Below are positions 44,697-53,911 of a DNA stretch of 64,000 bases, piece after piece. Position 1 is the stretch's first letter. Each line of letters begins with the position of its first letter. Where the stretch lies: positions 372,001 through 436,000 of the forward strand of contig NZ_JBQHTK010000001.1 of NCBI RefSeq assembly GCF_052065755.1, in the 5' to 3' direction. The notes under the pieces are model-generated. The model searched no databases. It saw only the letters and a program-made list of their open reading frames with translations, and had not been told where the DNA came from. The stretch is from Allocoprococcus sp004560705. Lineage in GTDB: Bacteria > Bacillota > Clostridia > Lachnospirales > Lachnospiraceae. Position numbers and translations under genes: made by a program.

Positions 44697-45800
44697 TTAT
44701 TTTGTCTTTGCAGTCTCTCTCTTGTTTGTGAATGCAATCACGAAACAAACAATGATGCAGATAATGCAAGCCACTTTACCGTTTGTTGTAACAGCTCCTG
44801 CAACCAGTTCTTTTGTCTCCGGGTTCAGGGATGTTCCGCTGGATGCCAGACCGAAGTTATGGCAAAGAGCTGCTCCAAAGAACAGACCCAGAACGGTAAC
44901 TGCCGCATCGGAAGATCCCTGTCCTGCAAGGATCAGCTGACGAAGCGGGCATCCTCCTGCCAGTACTGCAGCAAATCCTACTGCATACATACCAAGAATA
45001 TTCCACAGATGCTGAGAATGTGCAATGATTCCCGGTGTATTGAATCCAAGAACAAATCTTCCTGTTGCCACATTAAAGATCAACATAACTACAAATAAGC
45101 TTCCAATTACGGTAAACAGATCAAAATTCTTCATAAGCACGATATCACGGATACTTCCTGCAAAACACATTCTGGATTTCTGTGCAACTGCTCCAAAAAT
45201 GAGTCCGCCAACCAGCGACAGAATCAGCGGTGCATGGATACTTCCCGGACCAGCTTCACTTGCCTTCAAAAGTGATGTGCATGTTGCAAGAATCAGGATT
45301 CCAACCATGATGACCGGAAGCACTGCTCCGCTTGTTTTGTTCGTCTCATGAGACCGTCCAAGACTGAACCCTTTCTTCAGTGCAAATGCACCGGTCGATA
45401 CACCCAGAACAAATCCGATCAGTGCTACCCATGCATTCAGATCACCTGCTGACATACGGATAATCATACGAAGCGGACATCCCAAGAAAATCAGGGAACC
45501 GATCATAATAATCATACCCAGTACGAAACGAATCATCGGTGATGAACCTGCTGTAGAACGATATTCCTTCGTTGCCACAGAGATAATAAAAGCGCCCAGT
45601 ACAAGTCCGATGATCTCCGGTCTTGCGTACTGCACAACTTCTGCCTGATGCATTCCCAGTGAACCTGCCATATCACGTACGAAGCAGGCAATACAAAATG
45701 CCATGTTTGCAGGGTTCCCGAAAAATGCAAGACATGCCGCTACAAGTCCGCAGATCACACCCGCAATCGCGAGTTTCTTTTTTGAATCTGATAAATTCAT
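44697..45800 (-). CDS. yedE: YedE-type selenium metabolism membrane protein
   Basis: The 367-residue protein has about nine to ten predicted spans and paired YeeE/YedE repeats with conserved cysteines (GCPLRMIIRMSAGD; GGCPLRQLILAGQG). The family is a putative transporter of selenium or sulfur species. Its place between a cysteine desulfurase and TusA-like genes supports selenium uptake. Substrate is inferred. Confidence 0.85.
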   Translation of the reverse strand: MNLSDSKKKLAIAGVICGLVAACLAFFGNPANMAFCIACFVRDMAGSLGMHQAEVVQYARPEIIGLVLGAFIISVATKEYRSTAGSSPMIRFVLGMIIMIGSLIFLGCPLRMIIRMSAGDLNAWVALIGFVLGVSTGAFALKKGFSLGRSHETNKTSGAVLPVIMVGILILATCTSLLKASEAGPGSIHAPLILSLVGGLIFGAVAQKSRMCFAGSIRDIVLMKNFDLFTVIGSLFVVMLIFNVATGRFVLGFNTPGIIAHSQHLWNILGMYAVGFAAVLAGGCPLRQLILAGQGSSDAAVTVLGLFFGAALCHNFGLASSGTSLNPETKELVAGAVTTNGKVACIICIIVCFVIAFTNKRETAKTK

Positions 45801-45839
45801 GTTACTTCCTCCTTATGCCTTTTACTCTCTTCTTCAGAG

Positions 45840-46979
45840 TTACTCTTCGGCAGCCATTTCTTTCACTGCCTGAATGGCTGTATTTAATTCTTCATCCGTG
45901 TTGTAATGCGAAAAGCTGAATCTCACCGCACCCTGTTCTACCGTCCCCAGTGCCTCATGCATAAGCGGTGCACAGTGTCCTCCGGCTCTTGTAGATATTC
46001 CATATGTCATAAGAAGCTCATCACTCACTTCTGAAGAATCATAATCTCCGATATTCAGCGTCACGATCGCACATCGCTCCCGCGTACTGAAATCTCCGTA
46101 AACTTTTACTCCGGGGATGTCCTTCACCCCTTCGTAAAATCTCCACATCAGATCCTGCTCTCTCTCTCTGATCGTATCAATTCCTGTCTCCATCAGATAT
46201 TCCACTGCCGCATCCAGACCGGCGATCCCGTGTCCGTTCAGTGTTCCGGCTTCCAGAGCAGTCGGCATCTCAGAAGGATGCTTTTTATTATAAGTCTGCA
46301 CCCCGCTTCCGCCACATAACAGAGGACGGACTGTCAGTCCTTCTCTCACATAGATCCCACCTGTTCCCTGCGGTCCTAAAAGTCCTTTATGACCGGTAAA
46401 ACACAAAATATCGATCCCCATCTCCTGCACATCGATCGGAAATACCCCCGCCGTCTGAGATGCATCTACGATAAACAAAACTCCATGTTTCTTCGCAATC
46501 TCGCCTACTCGCTTCACATCCACAAGGTTTCCTGTCAGATTTGAACCATGTGTACACACGATTGCTTTGGTGTTTTCCTTGATCGCCTTCTCAAAATCCT
46601 CATAATCCAGCGTCCCCTGCGGATTGCTTTTCAGAATGGTAAGCTCCGTTCCCTTTTCCTGCAGTTCATACAGAGGGCGAAGTACTGAATTGTGTTCCAG
46701 CATCGTTGTGATCACATGATCTCCCGGATTCAGGACCCCCTTCAGCGCTATATTCAGACTTTCCGTTGAATTCATCGTAAATGCAATCTGTTTCGGATTT
46801 TCCGCATGAAAAAAACAAGCCAGCTTCTCTCTGGCATCATAAATCGTTCGCGCCGCGCCGAGTGATGCTGCATGTGCGCCTCTGCCCGCATTCCCCATAG
46901 AGCACATTGCCGCTGCCACCGCATCGATTACCTGTTGCGGTTTCTGCATCGTCGTCGCCGCATTATCCATATATATCAT
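45840..46979 (-). CDS. Cysteine desulfurase / selenocysteine lyase family enzyme
   Basis: The 379-residue class V PLP enzyme has the Schiff-base lysine in CFTGHKGLLGPQGTGG and an active-site cysteine in RAGGHCAPLMHEALG. It would take sulfur from cysteine or selenium from selenocysteine and pass it on as a persulfide or perselenide. Position directly upstream of yedE and the TusA-like gene suggests it supplies selenium to SelD, not iron-sulfur assembly. Confidence 0.85.
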   Translation of the reverse strand: MIYMDNAATTMQKPQQVIDAVAAAMCSMGNAGRGAHAASLGAARTIYDAREKLACFFHAENPKQIAFTMNSTESLNIALKGVLNPGDHVITTMLEHNSVLRPLYELQEKGTELTILKSNPQGTLDYEDFEKAIKENTKAIVCTHGSNLTGNLVDVKRVGEIAKKHGVLFIVDASQTAGVFPIDVQEMGIDILCFTGHKGLLGPQGTGGIYVREGLTVRPLLCGGSGVQTYNKKHPSEMPTALEAGTLNGHGIAGLDAAVEYLMETGIDTIREREQDLMWRFYEGVKDIPGVKVYGDFSTRERCAIVTLNIGDYDSSEVSDELLMTYGISTRAGGHCAPLMHEALGTVEQGAVRFSFSHYNTDEELNTAIQAVKEMAAEE

Positions 46980-47119
46980 ATGTACCTTCCTCCAATTTCC
47001 TTTTCAAGTACAGCTTGTATCTTCCCAAATGATACCTATGTATTTTTTCCCGTATAATTTGACTATCTCTAGTATAGCCTTTATTCCCGCTTTCGTCTAA
47101 TCGAAAAGTACAATAAATA

Positions 47120-47152
47120 AGCCCATTTATAGTTTTTATCTATAAATAGGCT
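47120..47152 (-). terminator. Terminator of the sel operon
   Basis: Thirteen-base arms AGCCCATTTATAG/CTATAAATAGGCT pair around a 7-base loop directly after the lysR stop, with TTATTT following on the minus strand. Confidence 0.75.
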
Positions 47153-47158
47153 CATTTC

Positions 47159-48061
47159 TTATATGTTATACATCTCTTTCACGACACGAATAAAACGTTC
47201 CGCAGAATTAGAAAGCTGGTAATTCTTGTTATAGACCAGATTCAGATCTCTTCCATCATCTTTACTCGAAAGCGGGAAATCCAGCACTTGCCCGGATTCA
47301 ATCACATCCTGCACCGCAAGCCGCGATATCATAGTAATACCTATTCCGCTTTTAACTGATTTCTTAATAGCTTCCGAATTCTCAATGCTTGCTACAACAT
47401 TCAGTTTCTCCACATCAATTCCGGCACGGCGAAGCTGCTTTTCCGCTTCTTTCCGCGTTCCTGATCCCTCTTCCCTCATGATGATCGCTTCATTTGCAAT
47501 CCAGTCAATTGTCGTTTCTTCTTCCTTGATACGCTGGTATTTTTCATTATTTGGCATAATAATCACCAGATCATCTTTGTAAAACGGTATGTATTTACAA
47601 TACTTTTTTTCAAGAACGGTCCCCGTAAACCCAATATCCACAATATGTCCGGCAACCTTTTCCACAACTTTTGCACTGTCCGTTTCCATCACACGAAACT
47701 GTTCTTTCGGATATCTGGAACTGAATTCTGCCAGAATATCCGGCAAAAGATACTGTGCGGGAATCGTTGATGTCGCAATCGTAATACACTGAACATCTTT
47801 TTTCGTTTCTGTTGAAAAAATCTCGGTAATCTTATTCTGCAATTCAACCATCTGCCGGGCATACTCATAAAGTACCTTGCCCTGCTCTGACAGAATAACC
47901 TCTTTTGTATTTCTCACAAACAATCTGACGTTCAGTTCTCTTTCCAGGGAGGAAATATGTGCACTTATGGTAGGCTGAGTCAAAAACAGAGACTTTGCCG
48001 CCTTTGAGAAGCTGCCTCCCTCTGCCACCTTCACAAATGCCTCCAATTGTTTTAGATTCAT
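47159..48061 (-). CDS. LysR-family regulator coupled to selB
   Basis: The 300-residue protein has an N-terminal LysR helix-turn-helix (GSFSKAAKSLFLTQPTISAH) and a substrate-binding domain (about 90-295). Its ATG overlaps the selB stop as ATGA, so it is translated with the selenocysteine machinery. It may sense selenium or sulfur state and control either selenium operon. Its effector and targets are unknown; CysB/CysL-like sulfur regulators are the nearest idea. Confidence 0.87.
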   Translation of the reverse strand: MNLKQLEAFVKVAEGGSFSKAAKSLFLTQPTISAHISSLERELNVRLFVRNTKEVILSEQGKVLYEYARQMVELQNKITEIFSTETKKDVQCITIATSTIPAQYLLPDILAEFSSRYPKEQFRVMETDSAKVVEKVAGHIVDIGFTGTVLEKKYCKYIPFYKDDLVIIMPNNEKYQRIKEEETTIDWIANEAIIMREEGSGTRKEAEKQLRRAGIDVEKLNVVASIENSEAIKKSVKSGIGITMISRLAVQDVIESGQVLDFPLSSKDDGRDLNLVYNKNYQLSNSAERFIRVVKEMYNI

Positions 48062-49974
48062 AAGTATGCTACCCTTTCACTTTCTGCTCCGGTCTTCTTT
48101 GTAACCTTAATGCTGTCCATATATTCGAGTATCGGCTTGGCACTTTTTCGGCTCGTGGAGAACATATCTCTTACCTGTGCGATCGTAATCACATCCTCAT
48201 TCTCCAAATGCTTGCGAATCTTCTCCTCTGCCTCATCCATCAGATACTTCATCGTAAACATTTCTTCATTGATCCGCACAACCCGTTCTTCATCTACAAG
48301 TAACAGAAGAACATCCTCCGCGGTTTCCCTCGGGATTGTTCCGAGATCAATTTCCGAAAATCTCACGAAATCAAATCCTGCCTTTTCAAAAGCATCGACC
48401 AGAGTCTTTTCCGTCTTCAGGAACATTGCGTCTTTCGACACTTCAAATTCTGCCAGATGCAGGTATTCGTCCTTGCGTCCGATCTGATTTTGTGCCACAA
48501 GCTGCTCGATATAAGCATCAAACACGATCGGTTTCACCTTTTTCAGATAGGTGTTATGGATCTCAGCTTTCTTCATACCATAGCGGTAAGGATATCTCTT
48601 ATGATAAGCCTCAAGCGCCTCCTGTATCTTCTGGCGCAATGCATATTCACTGTCTCTGTGCCAGAGATATACATCTTTCTTCATCGCAAAGACATGAACA
48701 ATTCCTTCTTCTTTCAATTCTTCCAGGTATTCCTGAAGTTCATCCACAGAATGTGCCATAATCTTCGCAAGTTCAGCCATCGTAATCATTGTATCTGCAT
48801 GCTGTTTGATATGCAGCTCCATAACATCTGCAAGCGAACCGGATTCTTTCTTCTTTAATTCTTCAATTGCCTTCTCATCGAATCGTTTCTTTCTCACCGG
48901 ATTCGGCTCCAGCACCACGCCGCCTCCAATGGTCTCCATCGGCGAATAGAAACGCACCACAAATCGGTCGCCTCTCTTCAGCGCGATTTCTTCTTCCAGA
49001 CGCAGCTGCACCAGTCCGCTTTCTCCCGGCCCGATTTCTTCCTTATCCAGCAGCACGGCACGACAGAGGATCTCGCTGGTCCCCGTATACAGATGCAGTC
49101 TTTCATGATTCGTCACAATTCGCATAGAATCCGGCAATACCGATAATTTAACATCCAGCAGATCCGTGTTCTTCATACTGTTCTTCGGAGCGATCACGCA
49201 GCCTCTGTGAATCTCTTTCTTCTTGATATTGGAAAGATTAATCGCTACCCTCTGCCCGGCATAGCACTTATCCTTGTCCTGTCCGTGTACCTGGATGCTC
49301 CGGATCTTGCACTCTTTCCCGATCGGATACATTTCGAGTACATCCTCTTTGGAAATTGTTCCGGAAATCAAGGTTCCCGTGATGATCGTTCCAAAACCGG
49401 AAAGTGTAAACACACGGTCGATCGGAAGTCTCGGGATCGTCTGCGTATCTTTCTCTTCCACCTCATCCGCCATCACCCGAATGATCGTATCGGTCAGTTC
49501 TTCGAGCCCCTGTCCGGTCGCTGCTGAAACACGTACCACCGGCGCATCTTCCAGAAATGTTCCTTTCAATTCTTCCTGTATTTCCTCTTCAACCAACTCC
49601 AGCCATTCCTCGTCCACCAGATCACATTTATTGAGGACGAGAATGCTTTTCTTAATTCCCAGAAGTCCCAGAATGTCCATATGTTCCCTTGTCTGCGGCA
49701 TGATTCCTTCATCCGCCGCCACAACCAGCATGACGAGATCCATTCCCACAACTCCGGCAACCATGTTATTGATAAATTTCTCGTGGCCCGGAACATCAAT
49801 GATTCCTACCCGGTCACCATTTTTCAAATCGAACCAGGTAAATCCCAGATCGATCGTAATTCCACGACGCTGTTCTTCTTCCCAACGATCCGTATTTCGC
49901 CCGGTCAGAGCCTTGATCAATGTTGTCTTCCCGTGGTCAATGTGACCTGCGGTTCCTATGATGATATTTTTCAT
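48058..49974 (-). CDS. selB: Selenocysteine-specific elongation factor SelB
   Basis: The 638-residue protein has an EF-Tu-like GTPase (G1 AGHIDHGKT, G3 DVPGHEKF, G4 NKCDLVD), beta-barrel domains (about 175-340) and C-terminal winged helices (about 380-638) that bind the SECIS hairpin. It brings Sec-tRNA-Sec to UGA codons in prdB and selD. It overlaps selA and lysR by four bases each (ATGA). Confidence 0.97.
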   Translation of the reverse strand: MKNIIIGTAGHIDHGKTTLIKALTGRNTDRWEEEQRRGITIDLGFTWFDLKNGDRVGIIDVPGHEKFINNMVAGVVGMDLVMLVVAADEGIMPQTREHMDILGLLGIKKSILVLNKCDLVDEEWLELVEEEIQEELKGTFLEDAPVVRVSAATGQGLEELTDTIIRVMADEVEEKDTQTIPRLPIDRVFTLSGFGTIITGTLISGTISKEDVLEMYPIGKECKIRSIQVHGQDKDKCYAGQRVAINLSNIKKKEIHRGCVIAPKNSMKNTDLLDVKLSVLPDSMRIVTNHERLHLYTGTSEILCRAVLLDKEEIGPGESGLVQLRLEEEIALKRGDRFVVRFYSPMETIGGGVVLEPNPVRKKRFDEKAIEELKKKESGSLADVMELHIKQHADTMITMAELAKIMAHSVDELQEYLEELKEEGIVHVFAMKKDVYLWHRDSEYALRQKIQEALEAYHKRYPYRYGMKKAEIHNTYLKKVKPIVFDAYIEQLVAQNQIGRKDEYLHLAEFEVSKDAMFLKTEKTLVDAFEKAGFDFVRFSEIDLGTIPRETAEDVLLLLVDEERVVRINEEMFTMKYLMDEAEEKIRKHLENEDVITIAQVRDMFSTSRKSAKPILEYMDSIKVTKKTGAESERVAYL

Positions 49975-51365
49975 AACAGCTCTCCCAGCATTTCTGTAAT
50001 CTTCTTAAACCAACGTGTTTCTATGGTTCTTACATCCAGATAAATCGTATCATTCGCCGTTCTCGGGATGATAGGCACCTCCAGATGTCTCATTTTTTCT
50101 TCTAACTGCGGCACACTCATTTTTTCAGGCTTTATCGTAACCGCCATACTTGGGATCCGCTCCAGAGGGAGTGATCCTCCTCCAATCTGTGACTCGCATT
50201 TTTCAAGTCCAAATTCCGCCGCAAGACCTGCTCGTCTCAACATCCTTTTCAGGTTCTGGGCGCGATGTGCCACTTCTTCTTCGGTCTCCGTGATCATACG
50301 AAGAACCGGAATATTCTGAATTGCTTTTTCCTCAGATAAATATTCTTGAAGAACGAGTTCCAGCACCGTCGCCGTAAATTTATCGATACGCAGTGCACGT
50401 GTAAGCTGGTTCTTCTTCATCTGATCAATATATTTCTTCTTACCGATAATAATTCCTGCCTGTGGCCCTCCCAGCAGCTTGTCTCCGCTGAAACATACCA
50501 CATCTGCTCCTTTGCGGATGGAATCCTGAACCGTCGGCTCATAAGTCAGTCCATATTTGCTCAGGTCGATCAGCACGCCGCTTCCCAAATCCTCAATAAT
50601 AGGAAGGTCGTGTTCCTTTGCCAGCGGAACCAGATCATCGATCGTGACCGTATCGGTAAAGCCTACGATCCGGTAATTACTGGTATGTACTTTAAGGAGC
50701 GCTTTTGTATTTTCAGTAATCGCTTCTTCATAATCGGAATAATGTGTCTTATTGGTCGTTCCGACCTCTACCAGAGATGCGCCGCTTTGTTCCATCACAT
50801 CCGGAATACGGAACTTTCCGCCGATTTCCACCAGCTCTCCTCTGGATACAATAACTTCGCCGCCTTTTGCCATAGAACTCAAAATCAGCATCACTGCGGC
50901 TGCATTATTATTGACGGCCATTGCCGCCTCAGCTCCCGTGAGTTTACACAGAAGCTTCTCAAAATGGGAATATCTCTCTCCCCGCTTCCCGGCCTCCAGA
51001 TTATACTCCAGATTGGAATAGCCGGTGACAATATCAGCCAGTTTTGATACATGCTCCTGACTGATTGGTGCACGTCCCAGATTCGTATGCAGAATCGTAC
51101 CGGTTCCGTTAATCACCATGCGCATGTTCGGTGTATGGAGTCTCTCCACATGCCTTACGATCTGCTGCGGCAGATCCTGAATCTGCCGCACAATCTTCTC
51201 TTCTTCTTCACATGCCCCGATAAATGCTCTCAGGGCCTCCATCTCCTCCCGGATTGCTTCCATGACAGTCTCTCTTCCGTACTGTTCGATCAAAAGCTGA
51301 ATGATCTCCATTTCCAGAAGCACATCCACTTTCGGGATATTACGATATAATTGATTCTTGTTCAT
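49971..51365 (-). CDS. selA: L-seryl-tRNA(Sec) selenium transferase SelA
   Basis: The 464-residue PLP enzyme has the PLP lysine in CFSGDKLLGGPQAG, and motifs NLGRAPIS and NNNAAAVMLILSS. It converts seryl-tRNA-Sec to selenocysteyl-tRNA-Sec using selenophosphate. Its stop overlaps the selB start. Downstream of selD, a hairpin in the 92-base gap separates the two genes. Confidence 0.97.
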   Translation of the reverse strand: MNKNQLYRNIPKVDVLLEMEIIQLLIEQYGRETVMEAIREEMEALRAFIGACEEEEKIVRQIQDLPQQIVRHVERLHTPNMRMVINGTGTILHTNLGRAPISQEHVSKLADIVTGYSNLEYNLEAGKRGERYSHFEKLLCKLTGAEAAMAVNNNAAAVMLILSSMAKGGEVIVSRGELVEIGGKFRIPDVMEQSGASLVEVGTTNKTHYSDYEEAITENTKALLKVHTSNYRIVGFTDTVTIDDLVPLAKEHDLPIIEDLGSGVLIDLSKYGLTYEPTVQDSIRKGADVVCFSGDKLLGGPQAGIIIGKKKYIDQMKKNQLTRALRIDKFTATVLELVLQEYLSEEKAIQNIPVLRMITETEEEVAHRAQNLKRMLRRAGLAAEFGLEKCESQIGGGSLPLERIPSMAVTIKPEKMSVPQLEEKMRHLEVPIIPRTANDTIYLDVRTIETRWFKKITEMLGELL

Positions 51366-51404
51366 CTTCTTCCACTTCCAAATACTTTATTATCTTTCAG
51401 GCAG

Positions 51405-51429
51405 CGCCCGGCATTTGCTCTGCCGGGCG
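51405..51429 (-). other. Hairpin in the selD-selA gap
   Basis: A perfect 9-bp CGCCCGGCA/TGCCGGGCG stem with a 7-base loop has no U-run after it on the minus strand. It is likely an mRNA processing or stability element, not a terminator. Confidence 0.5.
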
Positions 51430-51457
51430 TATATTGTCCTGCATAAATGCTCTGTTA

Positions 51458-52498
51458 TCAGTGCAGACGTATAAGCTTGTCACTCTTCTCTTCCACTGTT
51501 CCTATGATAGAAACCTTCGTTTCCATGTGTTTCTTCTCAAATGTCTCCATGATTACTTCCACATACTGCGGTTCCACACTGAGCAGAAGTCCGCCGGAGG
51601 TCTGTGGATCATAAAGCAGATCAATAAAATGTTCCTCTACGTTTCCCATATCCACTTTCATCTGGGAATATCCACGATTCTTATAGGCTCCCGCCGGAAC
51701 CAGTCCCATCTTGGCGTAGGCGATCGCCTCGTCAAAATATGCGATATCGTGGACATTCAGATTGAACGTCACTTCACTGGCTTCTGCCATCTCCACACAA
51801 TGTCCCAGAAGACCAAAACCTGTAATGTCTGTACATGCATTTACCGGATATCCATCTACCACTTCCTTGGCTTTTTTGTTCAGCGAAGACATAACCATTT
51901 CCACTTCACGAATCGCCTTGTCGGAGGCCATCTGCGCCTTGATCGCCGTATTAACGATTCCGCTGCCTACCTGTTTGGTCAGAATCAGAACATCTCCCGG
52001 TTTACATCCGTAATTTTTGAAAATGCGCTGCGGGTGAACAAAGCCGGACACACAGAGTCCATACTGAGGTTCGTCATTCTGAATCGTGTGACCTCCCACC
52101 AGAACAGCTCCTGCTTCTTTCACTTTGTCAGCTCCACCTGCCAGGATATCCCCCAAAATAGACGGGTCAAGGCAATTCGGGAAACCAACAATATTCAGAG
52201 CCACTTTAGGCTCTCCTCCCATGGCATATACGTCACTGAGAGAATTGGCTGCTGCGATCTGTCCAAACATGTACGGATCGTCAACGATCGGTGTAAAGAA
52301 ATCCACCGTCTGAATCATTGCGATGTCATCTGTCACTTTGTAGATTGCCGCATCATCAGATGTCTCGATACCAACCAGAAGGTTGTCATCGTGAAATTTC
52401 GGAAGCTTACCCAGAACCTGGGCAAGGGTCTCCGGACCTATTTTAGCGGCTCATCCCGCGGTTTTTGCCAATTGCGTCAATTTGATATCCTTACTCAT
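51458..52498 (-). CDS. selD: Selenophosphate synthase SelD, itself a selenoprotein (Sec16)
   Basis: The full frame starts at an ATG at 52498 (MSKDIKLTQLAKTAG) and passes through a TGA at 52451-52453 before AAKIGPETLAQVLGK. The TGA stands where other SelD proteins have the catalytic Cys or Sec. Downstream TSDDAAIYKVTDDIA, and GGAVLVGGHTIQN-type segments are typical. The enzyme makes selenophosphate from selenide and ATP. A GGTC/GACC hairpin starts 12 bases after the UGA and a CCCAG/CTGGG one further on; either may be the SECIS. Reading the gene from the inner GTG at 52336 would wrongly truncate it. Confidence 0.96.
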
Positions 52499-52539
52499 TT
52501 TCCCATTCTCCTAAAGTTTGTTATTTTGCCGTGAACCAT

Positions 52540-53145
52540 CTACGGTCTGATGATTCTTCCAGCCTCGGCCATAGCTTCTACGATCGCATACATATTGGTC
52601 ACAGAGCCAACGGCCAGTTTTTCTTTCAAATGGTAGTAATCCAGACATGTACCACAGGTCAGGATCTCTACCCCCTGTGCCTCGAGAGACTTCAGATCTT
52701 CCAAAGAATCAGAACCTTCTGCAGTCAATGTAGCACCGCCATTGTAGAACAGCATCTTCTTCGGCAGTGTATCAAGCTGGGTTACTGCGAAAATAAATCC
52801 CTTGATCAATACTTTTCCAAGTTCATCATTGCCGGATCCCATACGGTCAGAAGAAACAACCACGATCGTGTCACCCTTTCTGTCCGGAGTGCAGACAGCT
52901 TCTTCAGCCTCCGCACTTGCCGGTGCTCCCTGCATTTTGATCGTAACCTTGAATTCTTTTTCTCCAAGCTTCTCAGAGCTTACTTCTCCGCCCTGTGCAG
53001 CTGCCATCTTCGTTACATTCTGAACAGCGATCTCATTATCTACCAGAACTTCGATCGTCTCCGGGCCGGTCAGCGCCTGCATTGCTTTTTTTGTCTTAAT
53101 AACTGGAATCGGGCAGTTATCACCCATTGCGTTTACTGTAATCAT
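52540..53145 (-). CDS. yedF: Selenium metabolism protein YedF
   Basis: The 201-residue two-domain protein has an N-terminal TusA-like domain (about 1-70, NAMGDNCPIPVIKTKKAM, with the Cys-Pro motif) and a C-terminal DsrE-like domain (about 95-200, FYNGGATLTAEGSDSLEDLK). YedF proteins co-occur with SelD and are assumed to handle reduced selenium. It is first in the sel operon, 41 bases before selD. Confidence 0.92.
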   Translation of the reverse strand: MITVNAMGDNCPIPVIKTKKAMQALTGPETIEVLVDNEIAVQNVTKMAAAQGGEVSSEKLGEKEFKVTIKMQGAPASAEAEEAVCTPDRKGDTIVVVSSDRMGSGNDELGKVLIKGFIFAVTQLDTLPKKMLFYNGGATLTAEGSDSLEDLKSLEAQGVEILTCGTCLDYYHLKEKLAVGSVTNMYAIVEAMAEAGRIIRP

Positions 53146-53211
53146 TTGTCGATTACCTTCCTTTCTTTTGATGTTTTATGTCAAAATTCCCTTCTTCTCA
53201 TTTATAGATAC

Positions 53212-53240
53212 ATTCTATCACTGAACTATACAAAGGTAAA
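53212..53240 (-). promoter_or_regulatory. Promoter of the yedF-selD-selA-selB-lysR operon
   Basis: The minus-strand TTTACC (53235-53240) and TAGAAT (53212-53217) have a 17-base spacer, about 65 bases before the yedF start. It lies just past the GC-rich hairpin region. Confidence 0.6.
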
Positions 53241-53283
53241 CTGTTATTTTTGAAATTTTGTGAGGAAGGGAGTTCAAGGGGGA

Positions 53284-53438
53284 CGCCTTTGTCCATGTGG
53301 GGTGGGTTCCCGGACTCGCTCTCGCTCGGGGGAAAACGCAGCGGTACTAAGCTTGCAGGGCGCCGCTGTCTGCGGCTGCTGCAAGCAAGTGCCGGCGTTT
53401 TCCACGGTCCGGGAACCCACCCCGCATGGACGAAGGCT
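53284..53438. repeat. Large GC-rich inverted repeat forming a 155-base hairpin
   Basis: Arms at 53291-53315 and 53407-53431 match at 24 of 25 positions, the exception still allowing G-U, and extend with GCCTTTGTCC/GGACGAAGGC at the base. Inside, GGAAAACGC (53331-53339) pairs with GCGTTTTCC (53395-53403), and GCTTGCAG with CTGCAAGC nearer the tip. No gene is credible here. It is far more GC-rich than its surroundings and looks like an imported or structured element of unknown type. Confidence 0.75.
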
Positions 53439-53521
53439 GTGCGCTTGAACGAGAGCCGGGGAGTAAAATTCCAAAGGGGAGGGAATGTGATAAATTGTAG
53501 GGGTGTGAAAGACGTGCCTTT

Positions 53522-53550
53522 GAGTGGCTCCTACTTTGTAGGAGCCACTC
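53522..53550. repeat. Perfect 13-bp hairpin
   Basis: GAGTGGCTCCTAC and GTAGGAGCCACTC pair perfectly around a TTT loop. No U-run follows closely on either strand. It lies 84 bases from the larger hairpin in the same gene-free stretch. Confidence 0.7.
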
Positions 53551-53749
53551 TCGGCACTTGATATTGTATTGTTAGGGCTTTTGTTTTTTGTTTGTGACTG
53601 ATTCTTGTGTTGTGGGTGCGAATAGTCAGCGGGATTGTCTCTGTGTGTGTAGCGGAGGTTAAGTGGAGCGTTCCGAAGATACATGCCGAAGATGTTAGGC
53701 GGCGGGAGGGGAGCTGCTTTCAGCGACCCTTCCGGCACCTTACATATTC
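53551..53749. other. Gene-free stretch, no feature recognised
   Basis: Open frames cross this part (one on the minus strand spans 53274-53804), but they run through the hairpins and lack ribosome sites or family features. I see only moderately GC-rich noncoding sequence here. Confidence 0.4.
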
Positions 53750-53911
53750 GTGCATGAGCTGAGGTAGCGCGCAACGTCGTAGCTACACACATGGAGACAA
53801 GCACGCGTCCCTATTCCACCCGCCACTCCCCGTGCATGAGCTGAGGTAGCGCGCAACGTCGCAGCTGCACACATAGAGACAAGCACGCGTCCCTATTCCA
53901 CCCACCATCTC
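53750..53911. repeat. Two tandem 81-base repeats overlapping a gene end
   Basis: Copies start at 53750 and 53831 with CGTGCATGAGCTGAGGTAGC and run in register for about 81 bases with only a handful of differences. Copy 2 includes the last codons and stop of the methyltransferase gene; copy 1 holds a diverged duplicate of that coding end. The differences show the duplication is not brand new. Confidence 0.8.

Noticed and set aside
52336..52336. GTG at 52336 as the selD start
   Set aside because: It would remove the catalytic N-terminus. The upstream frame with the UGA matches selenoprotein SelD and has a proper ATG.
53274..53804. Minus-strand open frame of 176 codons
   Set aside because: It runs straight through the large hairpin, the 13-bp hairpin and part of the tandem repeat, has no ribosome site, and shows compositionally odd, non-family protein sequence.
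53750..53911. CRISPR-like repeats
   Set aside because: Only two adjacent copies of about 81 bases with no spacers and no cas genes in the window.
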